Origin: Mytilisepta virgata
Lineage: Eukaryota > Mollusca > Bivalvia > Mytilida > Mytilidae
Direction of reading: 5' to 3'
NCBI GenBank assembly: GCA_028015205.1
Contig: CM051517.1
Coordinates: 56,791,455 to 56,855,454, forward strand
DNA length: 64,000 nucleotides
Of this stretch, positions 1-9,574 are shown one piece after another; position 1 is the first letter of the stretch, and each line of letters starts with the position of its first letter. The notes below the pieces were generated by a model that had not been told where the DNA came from, did no database searches, and saw only the letters and a program-made list of their open reading frames with translations. A program made the position numbers and the translations under genes.

Positions 1-382
1 AATATAACAGCAGCTATCTTAAAAATAATTGTTGATCTGGTAAAATATAGTGATAAGGATCGATGTGTTAAATTGTGTTGGCTGTACTGTAAATAGAATA
101 TAACAAACTCGGACAATCGCCCTCGTGTTATATTCTATACTTAACGGGTTACACATTTTACTGATTTGAAATCATAAAACTGCAGCTTTCAAACTTTTGC
201 ATGTTTTCTGACGACTTATATCAATTTATATGAAACAAGTATAAAACATACAAAAGTATAAAGATTCACATTATATATGTAATAAAGGTTGTGAAAAAAA
301 TCGTCAAAATAAAGACGTTATATACTAGAAAATATTTCCGGTTCGGGAAATAAAGAGTTACCTACCTTTGTGGTTCGTAATG

Positions 383-659
383 TTTGTTTGTTTCTTTGTT
401 TGTTTAGTTGGGGTTTTACGCCGTTTTCAGCACATTTGCCTATTTCGCGGCGGCCAATTTTTATTGGTGGAGGAAGCCGGAGTACCCGGAGCTAACCACT
501 GACCTTCGGTAGGAAAATTGGCAATCCTTGTCAATTTAGATCGGAGTCGAACACACCCCGCCACAGGTGAGATTCGAACTCACAACCTCAGTGTTGACAG
601 GCTAGTGATCATTAGTAGTCATAACGAACTACCTAGACCACTCGTCTACCGAGACCCCC
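383..659 (-). mobile_element. tRNA-derived SINE (family S1), full length
   Basis: Reading the minus strand there is a tRNA-like head with an A-box-like TGGTCTAGGTAG (630-641) and a canonical B box GTTCGAATC (571-579), a GC-rich body, and a TTTG-type tail on the plus strand (383-408). It is flanked by a 13-bp direct repeat, gtggttcgtaatg (370-382 and 660-672), a target-site duplication that proves retroposition. The head resembles a tRNA-Ser/Leu type, but I do not assign it firmly. Bivalve genomes are known to carry such V-type tRNA SINEs; the family name is not established here. Confidence 0.85.
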
Positions 660-717
660 GTGGTTCGTAATGAAAAGTATCAACATGATAAAGAATAATC
701 TCATAAAGATAAAGTAT

Positions 718-838
718 CAGTATATAAAGAAGAACTATGTGCATATAATGACAAACTATGTGCATATAACGAAGAAGTATGTGCATATAATGACAAAGTT
801 TGTGTATATAAAGAAGAACTATGTGCATATAATATATT
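718..838. repeat. 21-bp minisatellite, about 5 units
   Basis: Units of the form catataatgacaaactatgtg repeat with a 21-bp period. Because 21 is a multiple of 3, both strands stay open and read as seven-residue repeats, which creates spurious small ORFs. The duplicate at 9028-9250 has about 10 units, so the array changed length after the duplication. Confidence 0.9.
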
Positions 839-1154
839 TATTGAACATAAGGCAGCTACGGCGTTCCATATTATGACATGTACATTAAGATAATCTATGG
901 TAACGTCATTAACACAGTTGATTCGTTACTTGTCGTGTATGCTATACGTTTACGTTGAAGGACTTATTTTCGCGTAAACTTCTAAGGCTTATGATCAGTC
1001 TTTCTTGACATCAGAACCCATAATATTCGACGGACGTCATTATGATTTAAGGTTTGAAGTAAATGCTACTTATTATCTGGGGTGAGATTTCAAACTGGAA
1101 TTGACATAATTCGAAAAATTACTGTTTTTATATTGTTTTCCAATTATAAAGATG

Positions 1155-1349
1155 ACAATTCCCGGGGGGGGGGGGGGGGGGGGGGTTACTTCCTATATTT
1201 TTAGTGGTACGAGTGTGCCGCAAAACAGGGTCGCTTTTCCATGCCCTGCTGGTTAGAACAGGGTCCCTTTTTCATGTCCTGCTGGTGAGAACAGGGTCTT
1301 TTTTAAACAAGGTATTTGTCTAGAACAGGATCGCTTATTTAACTGTTTC
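1155..1349. repeat. Poly-G tract (22 G) followed by degenerate repeats
   Basis: A run of 22 G (1164-1185) is followed by imperfect ~40-bp units containing agaacagggtc and the text cctgctggt. The copy-B equivalent (9580-9593 onward) has 14 G. Confidence 0.7.
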
Positions 1350-1992
1350 TAAAATAAATATGAATACGTTACGACGAACAAAAATTCAAGGGCACAGTAA
1401 TACATAATCCATGAAATACACAACCTGTAACCACTTGAAAGAATAAATGACAAATGGGCTTTAATAATCAGAACCACAACAACCACAACATATGCGATAT
1501 AGGATCTCCAATGCCAAAATAAATGTCAAAAATTCAAAAAAGATGATTTAAGATATAAAGAAAATTCCAAATGCAAAGTATTAGATGTTACAAGACAATA
1601 AAATGATAAAAATCCATCGATAATATATACTGTAATGCATAATACTAGTAACGCAACATAAAAATAAATTCCTTAAAATGTTTTATATTTTTAAAAATGA
1701 TACAAACTTAGTGGAATTTTTTTTTCTGGAGACTTAACTGAGTGCAACAGTCTTGGTTTCTGAATCCTGTACGCTATCTTTCGACATTACCTGATCCATC
1801 AATACCCCTGGACTATCTAACCAGTATTAAGAAAAGATAAGGCAGAAATTATGCCAATTCTATTACAACTGGAAAAAATATTACACCGCTTACTAGTATT
1901 TAGTTTTTACGAGCGCTGTTTCAGAAGAAACAATGAAACTGGTCCACTTCATTAATTTCAATTTATCCTTATATAGATATAACCTAATTGTA
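1350..1992. other. AT-rich stretch, no gene seen
   Basis: Unique to the left copy and not found in copy B. No coding frame, splice-site pair or tandem repeat is supported. Confidence 0.6.
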
Positions 1993-2265
1993 ACCGAAAT
2001 TGATATTTAAGATTTACTGTTACAAAATTGAAAAAAAAATGTGAAATCAAAGAGTATTTCCCTCGTGCATAGCTCTATCCTTAGATGGTTTTGGCTTTAC
2101 AGTTGTTGGTCATTTTGGTATTGTTGAATTTGCTCATCAATTTTTGGATTGTTGTTTCGGTTTTTCAACATTTAAGGCCTTGAGCACAACTGATGAGTCG
2201 TAAATCGACGAAATGTGCACATCTTGAGCGTCAAAATTGGTACCATAGAATTGTATTTTAACTTT
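1993..2265 (+). repeat. Hammerhead-bearing dispersed repeat (HH-repeat), copy 1
   Basis: This shares its body with 15268-15523 (minus) and 49056-49310 (plus). Common marks include accgaaatt near the start, the text tagatggttttggctt, and a terminal block with a hammerhead ribozyme motif. This copy lacks the short segment that precedes the body at 49012-49055. Confidence 0.75.
2180..2234 (+). ncRNA. Type I hammerhead ribozyme motif, nearly intact
   Basis: Core CTGATGA is at 2190-2196, stem II GTCG/CGAC with loop TAAAT at 2197-2209, and GAAA at 2210-2213. A minimal stem III (3 bp, loop TGCA) ends in ATC at 2221-2223, the expected cleavage position. Stem I is GCACAA (2184-2189) against TTGAGC (2224-2229) with one A.A mismatch, then a one-base bulge and an outer TTGA/TCAA helix. 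All invariant core bases are present. Self-cleavage is inferred from the fold and has not been shown. Confidence 0.75.
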
Positions 2266-2446
2266 AAAGATTAGTTGTAAGTCATCTACCCAATACTTCA
2301 TACCTATATTTGCACCTATACATACAATACAAATATGACTGAGGCATATCTTGTATATGTATGGAACGCCGTAGCTGCCTTATGTTCAATACATACAGTT
2401 CAATACATACAGTAAAGTGACGTTTGATTTTCTAATTTATTGTAGA

Positions 2447-2716
2447 TATAACAGCAGCTATCTTAAAAATAATTGTTGATCTGGTAAAATATAGTGATAA
2501 GGATCGATGTGTTAAATTGTGTTGGCTGTACTATAAATAGAATATAACAAACTCGGACAATCGCCCTCGTGTTATATTCTATACTTACGGGTTACACATT
2601 TTACTGATTTGAAATCATAAAACTGCAGCTTTCAAACTTTTGCATGTTTTCTGACGACTTATATCAATTTATATGAAACAAGTATAAAACACACAAAAGT
2701 ATAAAGATACACATTA
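2447..2716. repeat. Segmental duplication, copy B, left part
   Basis: This matches 2-270 closely. The copy is split at 2716 by the BEL/Pao insertion and resumes at 8592. Confidence 0.85.
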
Positions 2717-2915
2717 TGTGACGGCTGAATACTAACTCTAAACAGTTTTGGCTTAGCTTGAAGTAAAAACAATGGCGTTTGGTTTGATCATGTATTCGTT
2801 CTGAAACTTTAGCTACACATAGACAATGGATGACGTTAACAATTAAAGCTAGTTACGGCGCTAAACGTTACGTTACCATTTGACGTTAATTAATGTCTCT
2901 ATAAAATCCACAACA
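2717..2915 (-). repeat. BEL/Pao 3' LTR
   Basis: It starts tgtgacgg and ends ccacaaca on the plus strand. Apparently 100% identical to the LTR at 8393-8591. It includes a TTTTATAG-type element on the minus strand that could act as a TATA box. Confidence 0.93.
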
Positions 2916-3053
2916 TACTCGGGGCCGGCAAAAAGGTAATGTCCATTGAAAATGATAATTAAACTGATGAAAACATTTAACTTTAACTGTCTCTAAAAAC
3001 AGTAAAATATTCAAATGAAAAAATATTAAATTAAACTTTATCAATTAACCTAT

Positions 3054-6000
3054 CTATTCACACGCGTTTCTTTCACTTCGTCTCAGTTTACAGTCCATGT
3101 TATTCACTTCCAGCGGGTATAATTTCGTCACTGGTCTATTTGTGATTCCAGACTTTGTGCGTACCATTGCAACGCGCACTAAACAATCCTTTCCTTCAAT
3201 AATGTTCTGTACAACTCCAAGTTTCCAATGGACTCGTTTTGAATCATCATGTATTTGGACTACGTCGCCTTCTTTAACTTTCCGTACGTCCACTCCCGCC
3301 CTCTGATGATATTCTCGCAGTGAGGTTAGATATTCTCCTTTCCATCGTAATAAGAAATTTCTAAGTAACTGTTGTAGTCGTTCAGCTTGGGAATTTAACT
3401 TTGTTTGTGAAAGTTCAGAAACATTGAGATTGTCACTAGTAGTTTCTAAATAAGGCAAAATTGTCAATCTCCGTCCACGAATAAGGTGCGACGGTGTAAG
3501 TGGTTCTGGATCCCGGATGTCTGTTGATATGTAAGTGATCGGCCTATCATTAAGAGTTGCTTCGATCTCCGTAAGTATCGTCCTTAGACTCTCCTCGTCG
3601 ATGAGCGCACGTCCCAATACTTTCTTTAGAGATTTTTTGATAAGTCCGATAAGCCTTTCCCACCAGCCCCCGAACCACGGGGCTCTATTAGGGATAAATT
3701 TCCATTGAATGTTGTAATCAAGAATCTTTTCCTTTACCAACTCAGAATTAATTATGCGTGAAAGTTCGTTTGATGCAACCTTGAAAGTTAGCGCATTGTC
3801 TGACATCATAACTCTTGGTATGGAACATCGACTCACAAAGCGACGAAAGCAAAGTATGAAAGATTTTTCTCTCAAATCAGGTATTAACTCCAAATGAACC
3901 GCTCTAGTAGTGGCACATGTAAATAGACAAATGTACATCTTTGACTCTATGTTTTGTCGGTTTCTTACGGTAAGTGCTCCTGTGAAATCCACTCCGGTTA
4001 TGCTAAAGGGTGTAGCGTCTTGAACTCTCTCTTTCGGAAGAGGTGGCATCTCTGGCGCTGGGTAAGATTTTCCAATCACCTTTCGGCAGGTAACACATGA
4101 AGTCAGTATGGATTTCACTGTTTGTCTCAATTTAGGAATCCAAAAGGTTTGTTGAATAAATGCAATAGTTACATTAATTCCTGAGTGTTGAGTACGTTCA
4201 TGAGCGTCTAAAACTATCAAATATGTCAGCTGGTCCTTTGCCGGTAAAAGGTAAGGATGTTTAACTGTTTCTGTAACTGGTGCATAGTTGATTCGTCCAC
4301 CACAACGTAAAATCTGTTTCTCATCTAGAAAAAGTTTCAATTGTCGTACAATTGGATTTCTTTTTAACGATTTTTGGATGCATTCTATTTCCTGTCTAAA
4401 GATTCGTTTTTGAGTATATTTGATCCACAGAAATGCTGCATTTTTCAATTCGTCATGATGTAATAATGTATCTCCGTTTCTCTCCGTTTTCTGTGCTCTG
4501 CAGTTTGTTACAAATCGCACAACATAAGCAGTAATGCGAAGCAATTTTCGGTAAGTACTATATCGGTTGATATCCATGATTTTACCTATTCCGATGTTTT
4601 GTACCGGATTGTCCGTGTCCTCAGAATTTACAATTTTATCGTCTTCTGACAGCGTAGAATTCACGGTCGATTCCGTTATATTTCCACTCCATACGGGCCA
4701 GTTGTCCTCGTTCTTCAACCATTCTGGTCCATTTCTCCAAATTACGTTGTCTTTAAATTCATCAAATGTGATTCCACGGGTAAGTAGATCAGCGGGGTTG
4801 TCCTTAGTAGGACAATACTTCCATGTCGTTTCTCCGCATAGTTTCCTAATTTCTGTAATTCGGTTTTCGATAAATTGTTTCTGTGGTTTTTTAGATGAAA
4901 GCCAAGAAAGTACAATTTGACTATCGCTCCAGAATATGGTTTTCTCAATGATCCCTGGGAGATTTGTTCTAATATGATTGGCAATTCTCGCTCCTATTAA
5001 TGAACCCATTAATTCGAGTTTTGGTAGTGTAATAGATTTGATAGGTGCAACACGATTTTTCGCCATAACTAACATAGGTTCATCGTTTGACATGATATAT
5101 GCGCATGCTCCGTAGGCTTGTGTTGAAGCATCAGTAAATACGTGTAAAGTGTTTTGTTTTCCATCTTCATTTTGCGTTTTCATACTTCTACGAAATACAG
5201 TCTCCATTGTCCTAGCAAGATCTCCTGAAATTGATGTCCATTTTCTTTGTATTTTCTCTGGCAATATTTCGTCCCACTCTAAATTTTGTTTCCAAAGTGA
5301 CTGCATGAAGATTTTTGCCTTTACTGTGACGGGGCTTAATAATCCTAGGGGGTCGAATATCTTGGAAGATTCTCGCAAAATACAACGCTTGGTCAACTTT
5401 CCTTTTTCGTATTCCTCGAAATTGTTACTTTGGTACATCAATATGTCCTTCTTTGAATCCCACTGCATTCCGAGTATTTTTGTAAGTTCGTCGGTGTCTA
5501 AAGTGTTCTCATTTTGCGCAATTTCCCTCAGTTTCGTACTGTTTGAATTCCATGAGCGCAAGTTAAATCCGCCTTTACGTAACAATTCTCTCGATTCCTG
5601 ATAATAATCTAATGCGCTTTTTTCATCATCAAAACTTGTTAAGATGTTGTCAACATAAAGTCCATTTTCAAGCGTGTCTGACAGCGGTCCTGGATTTTCT
5701 TGGAAATGCTTAAGGAGTGTTGCGCTCAAAATAAAGGGAGAGCATGTAGCTCCAAAGAGCACTGATTTAAAGCGATATGTTACTAGCGGGCTTGAAGTGT
5801 CGGCAGGATCGCTTAACCATAAAAATCTTGTTGCGTCTCTATCCTTTTCTTCCAAATGTATTTGCAAAAACGCCTTTTCCAAATCTGCTGTTGTAGCGTA
5901 TTTCTTAGTGCGAAATCTCAGTAAAATTCCTGTGATGTCATTCATAACTGGAGGGTGTGATTCTAAGCAGTCGTTTAAACTTGGATTGTTGGTACCATCT

Positions 6001-8369
6001 TTGCAACTGCAATCAAACACGATACGTATTGGTGTAGTCGAGGATTCCTTTGATACTGGATGATGTGGTATATAATGCACGGGTCGATCTGTAGGAAATT
6101 CTATTTGTTCTATCCTCTCAATAAAGCCTCTCCTCTCCTGTTCGCTTATAATTTCTCCGTAAATTTTGAGCAGATCGGGTTTGCGTTCTAGACGTCTAAT
6201 TACATTTTCTGTCCTCCGTTTTACAGTCTCCATATTATGCGGTAGTATGCGAAAATCTTGTTTCCATGGTAACTGTGCACTGTATCTGCCATTTTCAAAC
6301 TTAACACATTTTTCACCAAATTCCCGTACAATTTGCGACTGATTTTTTACCTGGTCATTTCCTGAGACTCCTAAGGACTCTAAATTCCAAAATTTCTCTA
6401 AATCACAGGTAGCGGCTTTATGATCTGTTAAAATGTTCATCATCGCAGATTTCTTAAAATGACTTCCGTTTGCCTTCAAAATCGGTCCCGATAATAAATA
6501 ACCTATTCTCGATTTAACTGCAGTTGGGCCGTCTCCACGGATTATCTCGTCTTCTACAATGGACCAATAGAAATCAGCACCGATCAATAGTGAAATGTTA
6601 AATTTGTCATCTGCGGAGATCGGGTGTGCAAGTTTTAATCCATTTAGATACGGCAGTGTCTTGACTTCTTCACGTGATTTTATCTGAATTGGAGCTGCAA
6701 TTTTCGGGACTATAATAGCTTCAATTTCTACTCTCTGTTCATTGTAGGTTTCAATCTCAATTTTAGCTTTATCTAGATAACGAACTTGACTCTCATTTCC
6801 TCCAAATCCAGAAATTTTCAATGCTATTTTTTCGGTCGGTTTGATTTCTAATTTACGCGCCAAATCTTCCGTAATAAATGAGTTCTGTGCCCCTTCGTCT
6901 AGAAGGATATTTGTCATAATGCATCGATTGTCGGACCAAACAGGCGATATGGCTGTTTTGAGTAAAACATCTGAATGTGCATTTACTGTAGAATGTAATG
7001 AAGCGGTCGGTTCGAGGGATGTTTCTACATTAGTGTGCGTAATTGTTTTGTCCGAACGTTTCTCATCTTTTGTTGTCGTCGTCTTCTTCTTAGCGTCTGC
7101 GTTGCATATACTTGTATGATGCCTCTTCCCACATTGTTTGCATTTGAATTCCGATTTACAATCAGCTACTCTATGATTTCCGAAACAGTTGAAACAGACC
7201 CTTTTTCGCTTGACAATTTCCACGCGTTTTTCAATTTCAGTGACATTTTTGCAAGTGTTTGGGTGATGCGATTCGTCGCAAAATAAGCATTTCTTGTGCT
7301 GGTCTTTAGACAAAGGTTTGTTTCCGCGCTTCCCATCAAACGTTCTGGTTAGAAATGAAGCAGTAGGTATAACTTCCGGTTCGTTTTCATTTGCTTTAAT
7401 CGACTGTCCTGCTGCTTGTACGCATACCTCCTTCTTAATTGCATACCTTAAAGATTCAATGTCCCAGTCATCCTTTCCGCGGTCTCGTGTTATGTTTTTG
7501 CGTACTTCGGACGGCAGCTTGTTATAAATGATTGGTGTAAGGATCGTGCCAAATGTACTTTCGTGTGATCCAAGAGATTCTAATCCGCGTATGCTGCATT
7601 CAATTCTGTCCGAGAAATTTCTTAAACTATCGGCATTTGGTTTTGGAGCCGGTAAATCAATCAAACTCTGGATGTAAGCATTGATAATTTTGTGATTTTG
7701 ACCGAACCTTTCTCTCAGTATTGCTACGGCTTGAAAGTAATTTCCGCTTGTCAGTGGCAGTCCTGCGATACATTGAGCGGCAATGCCTAGAAGTTGATTT
7801 TTCAGATAACTGAACTTTTGGACGTCTGTTAGGGAGGGATTATCATGAATTGTGGATTGATAAGCGTCCCAGAAAGGCTGCCAGTTAAGTAGATTTCCAT
7901 CAAATTGTGGGAGATTCAGTTTTGGCAATTTATGATAGGCGCTTGAATTTGTTGTACTCAATGATGGTCTAAAACTCATGTCATGATTCTGTACGGAGTT
8001 TGAATTCAAAGATGTAGGGTTCATGTGTACAAATTCGTCCGCATTCGGATTAAGATTGTGGTGAAATGCAGTTTCATTTGATTTGCTCTTCTGTTTTGTG
8101 CTATTTCTTACTTTGGTTAATATGCGTTCTATATCTAAAACATACCGATCTGATTCGTCCATTTCTGCTTCGATGTTTTCCTCGTCAATTTCCTCTAGAA
8201 TTTCATTGTCAAGTTGCACAAGAATGTCCCTTTTTCTTTTCAGTGTCTCACACAAACTTTCTATCTCGTTGCTTTCTTCCGTCGGTTTTTCCAGCTCCTC
8301 CTCGATCTTCGTAATAAGTTTTCTGACGCCTCCTCTGTGGCCAACTCGAATGGATTTCTTCCTCGTCAT
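3054..8369 (-). CDS. BEL/Pao gag-pol polyprotein (1,771 aa)
   Basis: One frame encodes all retrotransposon functions. Rough residue positions from the ATG at 8369: a charged N-terminal gag region with the LPQFDG motif (~145-300, DUF1759 type); three CX2CX3HX4C zinc knuckles (~360-425); an A17-type aspartic protease whose active site reads LLDEGAQ (~489); reverse transcriptase (~765-930) with catalytic box YVDN (~905); RNase H with FTDAS and WSDSQ (~1075-1200); integrase with an HHCC zinc domain (HERTQHSG ... CVTC, ~1385-1430) and DDE core (GVDFTG, SDNALTF, WWERL); and a C-terminal DUF5641-like tail (~1640-1740). I chose ATG 8369; an upstream in-frame GTG at 8384 lies inside the primer-binding site. 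No frameshift or stop is present. It replicates the element via an RNA intermediate in virus-like particles. Confidence 0.95.
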   Translation of the reverse strand: MTRKKSIRVGHRGGVRKLITKIEEELEKPTEESNEIESLCETLKRKRDILVQLDNEILEEIDEENIEAEMDESDRYVLDIERILTKVRNSTKQKSKSNETAFHHNLNPNADEFVHMNPTSLNSNSVQNHDMSFRPSLSTTNSSAYHKLPKLNLPQFDGNLLNWQPFWDAYQSTIHDNPSLTDVQKFSYLKNQLLGIAAQCIAGLPLTSGNYFQAVAILRERFGQNHKIINAYIQSLIDLPAPKPNADSLRNFSDRIECSIRGLESLGSHESTFGTILTPIIYNKLPSEVRKNITRDRGKDDWDIESLRYAIKKEVCVQAAGQSIKANENEPEVIPTASFLTRTFDGKRGNKPLSKDQHKKCLFCDESHHPNTCKNVTEIEKRVEIVKRKRVCFNCFGNHRVADCKSEFKCKQCGKRHHTSICNADAKKKTTTTKDEKRSDKTITHTNVETSLEPTASLHSTVNAHSDVLLKTAISPVWSDNRCIMTNILLDEGAQNSFITEDLARKLEIKPTEKIALKISGFGGNESQVRYLDKAKIEIETYNEQRVEIEAIIVPKIAAPIQIKSREEVKTLPYLNGLKLAHPISADDKFNISLLIGADFYWSIVEDEIIRGDGPTAVKSRIGYLLSGPILKANGSHFKKSAMMNILTDHKAATCDLEKFWNLESLGVSGNDQVKNQSQIVREFGEKCVKFENGRYSAQLPWKQDFRILPHNMETVKRRTENVIRRLERKPDLLKIYGEIISEQERRGFIERIEQIEFPTDRPVHYIPHHPVSKESSTTPIRIVFDCSCKDGTNNPSLNDCLESHPPVMNDITGILLRFRTKKYATTADLEKAFLQIHLEEKDRDATRFLWLSDPADTSSPLVTYRFKSVLFGATCSPFILSATLLKHFQENPGPLSDTLENGLYVDNILTSFDDEKSALDYYQESRELLRKGGFNLRSWNSNSTKLREIAQNENTLDTDELTKILGMQWDSKKDILMYQSNNFEEYEKGKLTKRCILRESSKIFDPLGLLSPVTVKAKIFMQSLWKQNLEWDEILPEKIQRKWTSISGDLARTMETVFRRSMKTQNEDGKQNTLHVFTDASTQAYGACAYIMSNDEPMLVMAKNRVAPIKSITLPKLELMGSLIGARIANHIRTNLPGIIEKTIFWSDSQIVLSWLSSKKPQKQFIENRITEIRKLCGETTWKYCPTKDNPADLLTRGITFDEFKDNVIWRNGPEWLKNEDNWPVWSGNITESTVNSTLSEDDKIVNSEDTDNPVQNIGIGKIMDINRYSTYRKLLRITAYVVRFVTNCRAQKTERNGDTLLHHDELKNAAFLWIKYTQKRIFRQEIECIQKSLKRNPIVRQLKLFLDEKQILRCGGRINYAPVTETVKHPYLLPAKDQLTYLIVLDAHERTQHSGINVTIAFIQQTFWIPKLRQTVKSILTSCVTCRKVIGKSYPAPEMPPLPKERVQDATPFSITGVDFTGALTVRNRQNIESKMYICLFTCATTRAVHLELIPDLREKSFILCFRRFVSRCSIPRVMMSDNALTFKVASNELSRIINSELVKEKILDYNIQWKFIPNRAPWFGGWWERLIGLIKKSLKKVLGRALIDEESLRTILTEIEATLNDRPITYISTDIRDPEPLTPSHLIRGRRLTILPYLETTSDNLNVSELSQTKLNSQAERLQQLLRNFLLRWKGEYLTSLREYHQRAGVDVRKVKEGDVVQIHDDSKRVHWKLGVVQNIIEGKDCLVRVAMVRTKSGITNRPVTKLYPLEVNNMDCKLRRSERNACE

Positions 8370-8379
8370 GGTTTTTTTC

Positions 8380-8391
8380 GTCACGGCACCA
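8380..8391 (-). promoter_or_regulatory. Primer-binding site, complementary to tRNA-His
   Basis: One base inside the 5' LTR the minus strand reads TGGTGCCGTGAC. It is complementary to the 3' end of metazoan tRNA-His (ending GUCACGGCACCA), which I recognise from memory. The site primes minus-strand DNA synthesis. Confidence 0.75.
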
Positions 8392-8392
8392 A

Positions 8393-8591
8393 TGTGACGG
8401 CTGAATACTAACTCTAAACAGTTTTGGCTTAGCTTGAAGTAAAAACAATGGCGTTTGGTTTGATCATGTATTCGTTCTGAAACTTTAGCTACACATAGAC
8501 AATGGATGACGTTAACAATTAAAGCTAGTTACGGCGCTAAACGTTACGTTACCATTTGACGTTAATTAATGTCTCTATAAAATCCACAACA
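8393..8591 (-). repeat. BEL/Pao 5' LTR
   Basis: 199 bp, matching the left LTR at every base by eye. It is the promoter-bearing LTR for the minus-strand element and is followed by the second catta target duplication. Confidence 0.93.
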
Positions 8592-8705
8592 CATTATATA
8601 TGTAATAAAGGTTGTGAAAAAAATCGTCAAAATAAAGACGTTATATACTAGAAAATATTTCCGGTTCGTGTAATAAAGAGTTACCTACCTTTGTGGTTCG
8701 TAATG

Positions 8706-8970
8706 TTTGTTTGTTTGTTTGTTTAGTTGGGGTTTTACGCCGTTTTCAGCACATTTGGCTATTTCGCGGCGGCCAATTTTTATTGGTGGAGGAAGCCGGA
8801 GCTAACCACTGACCTTCGGTAGGAAAATTGGCAATCCTTGTCAATTTAGATCGGAGTCGAACACACCCTGCCACAGGTGAGATTCGAACTCACAACGTCA
8901 GTGTTGACAGGCTAGTGATCATTTGTAGTCATAACGAACTACCTAGACCACTCGGCTACCGAGGCCCCCA
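8706..8970 (-). mobile_element. tRNA-derived SINE S1, duplicated copy
   Basis: Same insertion as 383-659, carried by the duplication. The flanking repeat tggttcgtaatg (8694-8705, 8971-8982) is retained. The B box is at about 8882-8890 on the minus strand. It lacks a gtacccgga stretch present in the left copy. Confidence 0.85.
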
Positions 8971-9027
8971 TGGTTCGTAATGAAAAGTATCACCATGATA
9001 AAGAATAAGCTCATAAAGATAAAGTAT

Positions 9028-9250
9028 CAGCATATAATGACAAAGTTTGTGAATATAAAGAAGAACTATGTGCATATAATGACGAACTATGTGCATATAA
9101 CGAAGAAGTATGTGCATATAATGACAAAGTTTGTGCATATAATGAAGAAGTATGTGCATATAATGAAGAAGTATATGCATATAAAGAAAAACTATGTGCA
9201 TATAAAGAAGAAGTATGTGCATATAAAGAAGAAGTATGTGCATATAATAT
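9028..9250. repeat. 21-bp minisatellite, about 10 units
   Basis: An expanded version of 718-838 with units such as catataaagaagaagtatgtg. The last units near 9180-9250 are the most homogeneous, which suggests local expansion. Open on both strands only because the period is a multiple of three. Confidence 0.9.
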
Positions 9251-9574
9251 ATTTATTGAACATAAGGCAGCCACGGCGTTCCATATTATGACATGTACAT
9301 TAAGATAATCTATGGTAACGTCATTAACACAGTTGATTAGTTACTTGTCGTGTATGCTATACGTTTACGTTGAGCGAACTTATTTTCGCGTAAACTTCTA
9401 AGGCTTATGATCAGTCTTTCTTGACATCAGAACCCATAATATTCGACGGACGTCATTATGATTTAAGGTTTGAAGTAAATGCTACTTATTATCTGGGGTG
9501 AGATTTCAAACTGGAATTGACATAATTCGAAAAATTACTGTTTTTATATTGTTTTCCAATTATAAAGATGACAA

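Larger units (their letters stand above)
1..1349. repeat. Segmental duplication, copy A (empty-site copy)
   Basis: This stretch is repeated head-to-tail as copy B (2447-2716 continuing at 8592-9745) with few differences. It starts before the window edge. Both copies hold the same SINE in the same place, the 21-bp minisatellite and a poly-G tract, so the SINE insertion predates the duplication. Homology ends near 1349 (A) and 9745 (B), after the shared text aactgttt. At 262-290 the sequence runs uninterrupted across the position where copy B carries the BEL/Pao element, so it is a paralogous empty site. Confidence 0.85.
838..2395. repeat. 1.56-kb segment bounded by perfect 32-bp inverted repeats
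   Basis: The text tattgaacataaggcagct and its continuation (839-870) recurs as an exact reverse complement at 2364-2395. A copy of the left end also sits in duplicate B (9252-9283, one change), without a right partner. No target duplication is evident, so a terminal-inverted-repeat element is possible but unproven. The interior holds a poly-G tract, degenerate repeats and a hammerhead repeat. Confidence 0.45.
2717..8591 (-). mobile_element. Complete BEL/Pao LTR retrotransposon
   Basis: The element is 5,875 bp, flanked by the 5-bp target duplication catta (2712-2716 and 8592-8596). It has two 199-bp LTRs that begin TG and end CA and look identical base for base, a primer-binding site next to the right (5') LTR, and one uninterrupted gag-pol frame. 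The duplicated segment at 262-290 shows the site before insertion. Identical LTRs, an intact frame and a clean empty site together point to a very recent insertion, possibly of a still-active family. No clear polypurine tract is visible beside the left LTR. Confidence 0.95.

Noticed and set aside
560..659. Possible tRNA gene from A and B boxes
   Set aside because: The cloverleaf is not complete and the sequence continues into a SINE body with target duplication; the same applies at 20618 and 22754.
8980..9291. Open frames of 85-103 codons on both strands
   Set aside because: Produced by a 21-bp tandem repeat whose period is a multiple of three.
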